A stretch of DNA of 25,719 nucleotides from JAUNBG01 sp964442735 (GTDB lineage: Bacteria > Planctomycetota > Planctomycetia > Pirellulales > Thermoguttaceae): positions 1 to 25,719 of the forward strand of contig CAYUAP010000075.1 of assembly GCA_964442735.1 (NCBI GenBank), given 5' to 3'. Numbering within the stretch: position 1 is the first letter of the stretch; each line of letters opens with the position of its first letter. The translations under genes were made by a program, and so were the position numbers. Below are positions 24,553 through 25,719 of this stretch, piece by piece. The notes beneath the pieces are model-generated. The model was not told the origin of the DNA. It saw nothing but the letters and a program-made list of their open reading frames with translations, and searched no databases.

Positions 24553-25308
24553 TTAATTCGTAGTTCCACCGAATTTTTCATGACAGGTCGTATTACAAGT
24601 AGCATCAAGAGTATCGAACGCCTTGGAGAGTTCTTCGAAGGAAACTGTTCCCTCTTTTACGCCATGTGCTTTTTGATTTAAGTCAAACGCAGACTGATAA
24701 AGTCGATCGCAGTATTCCAACCAGAGCTTTGTCTCTTGTGGGGCAAGTGTTTCATCAACATTGGAACGGCATCCTGTAGCAATGGCGGTTAATGTAGTAC
24801 TAGCTCCAATAACCTTGGCCGTATTGGAACTCCGTTTAAATGTTTTTTCACTTCGTGTCAATCTTTTTATCTCGGTCGATAACGAGGGAAGTGATTTTTT
24901 CATGACCGGAGCCAGATGCGCAACTTTAATCCAGGATTCGGGAACCTCCCCCGTCATTTTTTCCGAAAAAACTTTTTCCAGATTGGCAACAGACGATTTT
25001 GCCCCTTCAAGATCTTTTACAGCTCCTATTAGTTGCGCTGCTTTAATTAAAGGGAGAACCATTTTTTTGTATTCGCTGTTCTCTGTTGACATTCCTAATG
25101 CGAGGGCAACAAGCGCAAATGTATTACTATCACGATAGAGTGATTCGGCCCCATCTTCAAAATTGGGATTTACTTCCAAATCCTCTATATCCCGACCAAT
25201 TTTATCTTTATAGAAAAGAAGACGATCTTCCAAATCGGCAATGGGCGGAAGAATCGAAACTTCCGCTGCATATTTACAATCACTATCAGCTAAAAAAAAA
25301 AGTACCAA
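24553..25308 (-). CDS. cytochrome c'-like protein with CX3CH motif; 5' end uncertain
   Basis: About 251 aa from a TTG at 25308, a weak start used because an in-frame TAA lies at 25324-25326. The hydrophobic N-terminus (ILLVLFFLADSDCKYAAEV) could be the rest of a signal peptide or of a longer fused protein. The rest is helical. The C-terminus (LWLEYCDRLYQSAFDLNQKA, then FDTLDATCNTTCHEKFGG) resembles the last helix of cytochrome c'-type four-helix bundles, where heme is bound near the C-terminus, but the motif is C238-NTT-C242-H243 (CX3CH), not CXXCH. Heme binding is therefore plausible but unproven. A T10 tract right after the start overlaps the end of the upstream Ala-rich frame, and the loss of one T would join the two frames. 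Confidence 0.6.
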   Translation of the reverse strand: MVLFFLADSDCKYAAEVSILPPIADLEDRLLFYKDKIGRDIEDLEVNPNFEDGAESLYRDSNTFALVALALGMSTENSEYKKMVLPLIKAAQLIGAVKDLEGAKSSVANLEKVFSEKMTGEVPESWIKVAHLAPVMKKSLPSLSTEIKRLTRSEKTFKRSSNTAKVIGASTTLTAIATGCRSNVDETLAPQETKLWLEYCDRLYQSAFDLNQKAHGVKEGTVSFEELSKAFDTLDATCNTTCHEKFGGTTN

Positions 25309-25719
25309 TAATATTGGTTTGTTTTAATTCAATATTTGTAGTTTTTTTCTTGGCTTCCTCGGCAGCCTTCTTGGCAGCAGCTTCCTCGGCAGCCTTCTTG
25401 GCAGCAGCTTCTTCAGCAGCCTTCTTGGCAGCAGCTTCTTCAGCGGCCTTCTTGGTAGCAGCTTCTTCAGCGGCCTTCTTGGCGGCGGCTTCATCAGCGG
25501 CCTTCTTGGCAGCGGCTTCGTCAGCTGCCTTCTTGGCGGCAGCTTCGTCAGCGGCCTTCTTGGCAGCGGCTTCATCAGCAGCCTTCTTGGCAGCGGCTTC
25601 ATCAGCAGCCTTCTTGGCAGCGGCTTCGTCAGCGGCCTTCTTCTTGGCGGCGGCTTCATCAGCAGCCTTCTTGGCGGCAGCTTCATCAGCGGCCTTCTTG
25701 GCGGCAGCTTCATCAGCGG
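25286..25719 (-). CDS. Ala/Lys/Glu-rich repeat protein, 5' end outside window
   Basis: Partial, visible for about 144 codons. The frame encodes repeats of the form ADEAAAKKA/AEEAAAKKA, then AAEEAKKKTTNIELKQTNII and GTFFFS before a TGA at 25286-25288. Such repeats make a long single alpha helix like the TolA middle region, often a spacer between a membrane anchor or signal and a periplasmic domain. The ORF ends just past a T10 tract. The cytochrome-like frame overlaps it and is shifted by one base, so this may be the N-terminal half of a single broken protein. Another explanation is an independent gene ending at an AT-rich terminator (ACCAATATTATTGGT plus T10). Confidence 0.55.
   Translation of the reverse strand, partial: ADEAAAKKAADEAAAKKAADEAAAKKKAADEAAAKKAADEAAAKKAADEAAAKKAADEAAAKKAADEAAAKKAADEAAAKKAAEEAATKKAAEEAAAKKAAEEAAAKKAAEEAAAKKAAEEAKKKTTNIELKQTNIIGTFFFS
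25292..25301 (-). other. T10 homopolymer at the Ala-rich/cytochrome frame junction
   Basis: Ten T on the minus strand where the Ala-rich frame and the cytochrome-like frame overlap. Nine or twelve T would make them one ORF. The tract is preceded by a weak ACCAA...TTGGT hairpin. It could be a sequencing error, a real frameshift, a slippage site or a terminator. Confidence 0.6.
25354..25719 (-). repeat. 27-bp coding tandem repeat (13 full units visible)
   Basis: Units starting at 25354, 25381, 25408 and so on to 25681, with a partial unit at 25708. All are 27 bp except the one at 25624, which has an extra codon (30 bp). Each encodes AAAKKAA(D/E)E. Third-position differences between units show the protein pattern is kept. 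The array continues past the window edge. Confidence 0.95.

Noticed and set aside
25324..25713. Pro/Arg/Leu/Lys-rich frame of 129 codons on the minus strand
   Set aside because: It is another frame of the 27-bp repeat. The Ala/Lys/Glu frame is chemically sensible and its differences between units fall mostly at third positions.

Overview
The window is an AT-rich stretch of what is most likely a planctomycete genome. Three things point there. A secreted protein carries the N-terminal motif LEERFLLS. A TolQ/MotA-like gene is followed by two membrane-anchored accessory genes of a type I associate with planctomycetes. The carbohydrate-active and nucleoside/sugar transporter genes also fit. The AT-richness would suit an unusual, perhaps host- or gut-associated, lineage; that is inference. 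No rRNA, tRNA, CRISPR array or transposase gene was seen.

Layout, left to right. (i) 1-2249: a truncated MITE copy, a secreted SMP-30-like beta-propeller gene (minus), then about 830 bp of non-coding DNA with a 15-bp minisatellite broken by a 100-N assembly gap and a long inverted-repeat element. (ii) 2250-7140, minus: a large secreted zinc metalloprotease with several beta-sandwich domains, an LptF/LptG-like permease, and smpB. (iii) 7587-12546, plus: a three-gene TolQ/ExbB-like cluster closed by a perfect 28-bp palindromic terminator. (iv) 13020-15617, minus: an NHS-family MFS transporter with a repeat-expanded loop, and a small unknown gene with its own terminator. (v) 15618-16566: non-coding DNA holding a second copy of the inverted-repeat element, this one interrupted by a MITE. 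(vi) 16567-24228, minus: unknown secreted glycosidase-like protein, then aroC, holB and a GH106-like alpha-L-rhamnosidase, tightly packed. (vii) 24553-25719, minus: a cytochrome c'-like protein with a CX3CH motif and, upstream, an Ala/Lys/Glu repeat ORF that may be frameshifted relative to it.

The most striking non-gene signal is a family of 116-141 bp palindromic elements (five copies, plus two degenerate pieces). They start and end in TATACT/AGTATA, have about 21-bp imperfect terminal inverted repeats, and contain two internal hairpins. One copy interrupts the inverted-repeat element at 15900-16238, and the uninterrupted copy of that element at 2030-2235 supplies the empty site. The comparison indicates insertion at a TA dinucleotide, as expected for a non-autonomous IS630/Tc1-mariner-type MITE. 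The copies sit in gene-edge positions: inside the TolQ-like operon, 4 bp past the MFS stop codon, and 30 bp upstream of a glycosidase-like start codon. They could therefore affect mRNA ends.

Functionally the window mixes housekeeping (smpB, holB, aroC, LPS export) with scavenging of plant- or host-derived sugars (rhamnosidase, second glycosidase-like protein, MFS importer) and envelope energisation (TolQ-like cluster). I found no complete, clearly new multi-gene system. The best novelty candidates are the MITE family, the TolQ-like accessory proteins, the transporter loop expansion and the CX3CH protein with its adjacent repeat ORF.
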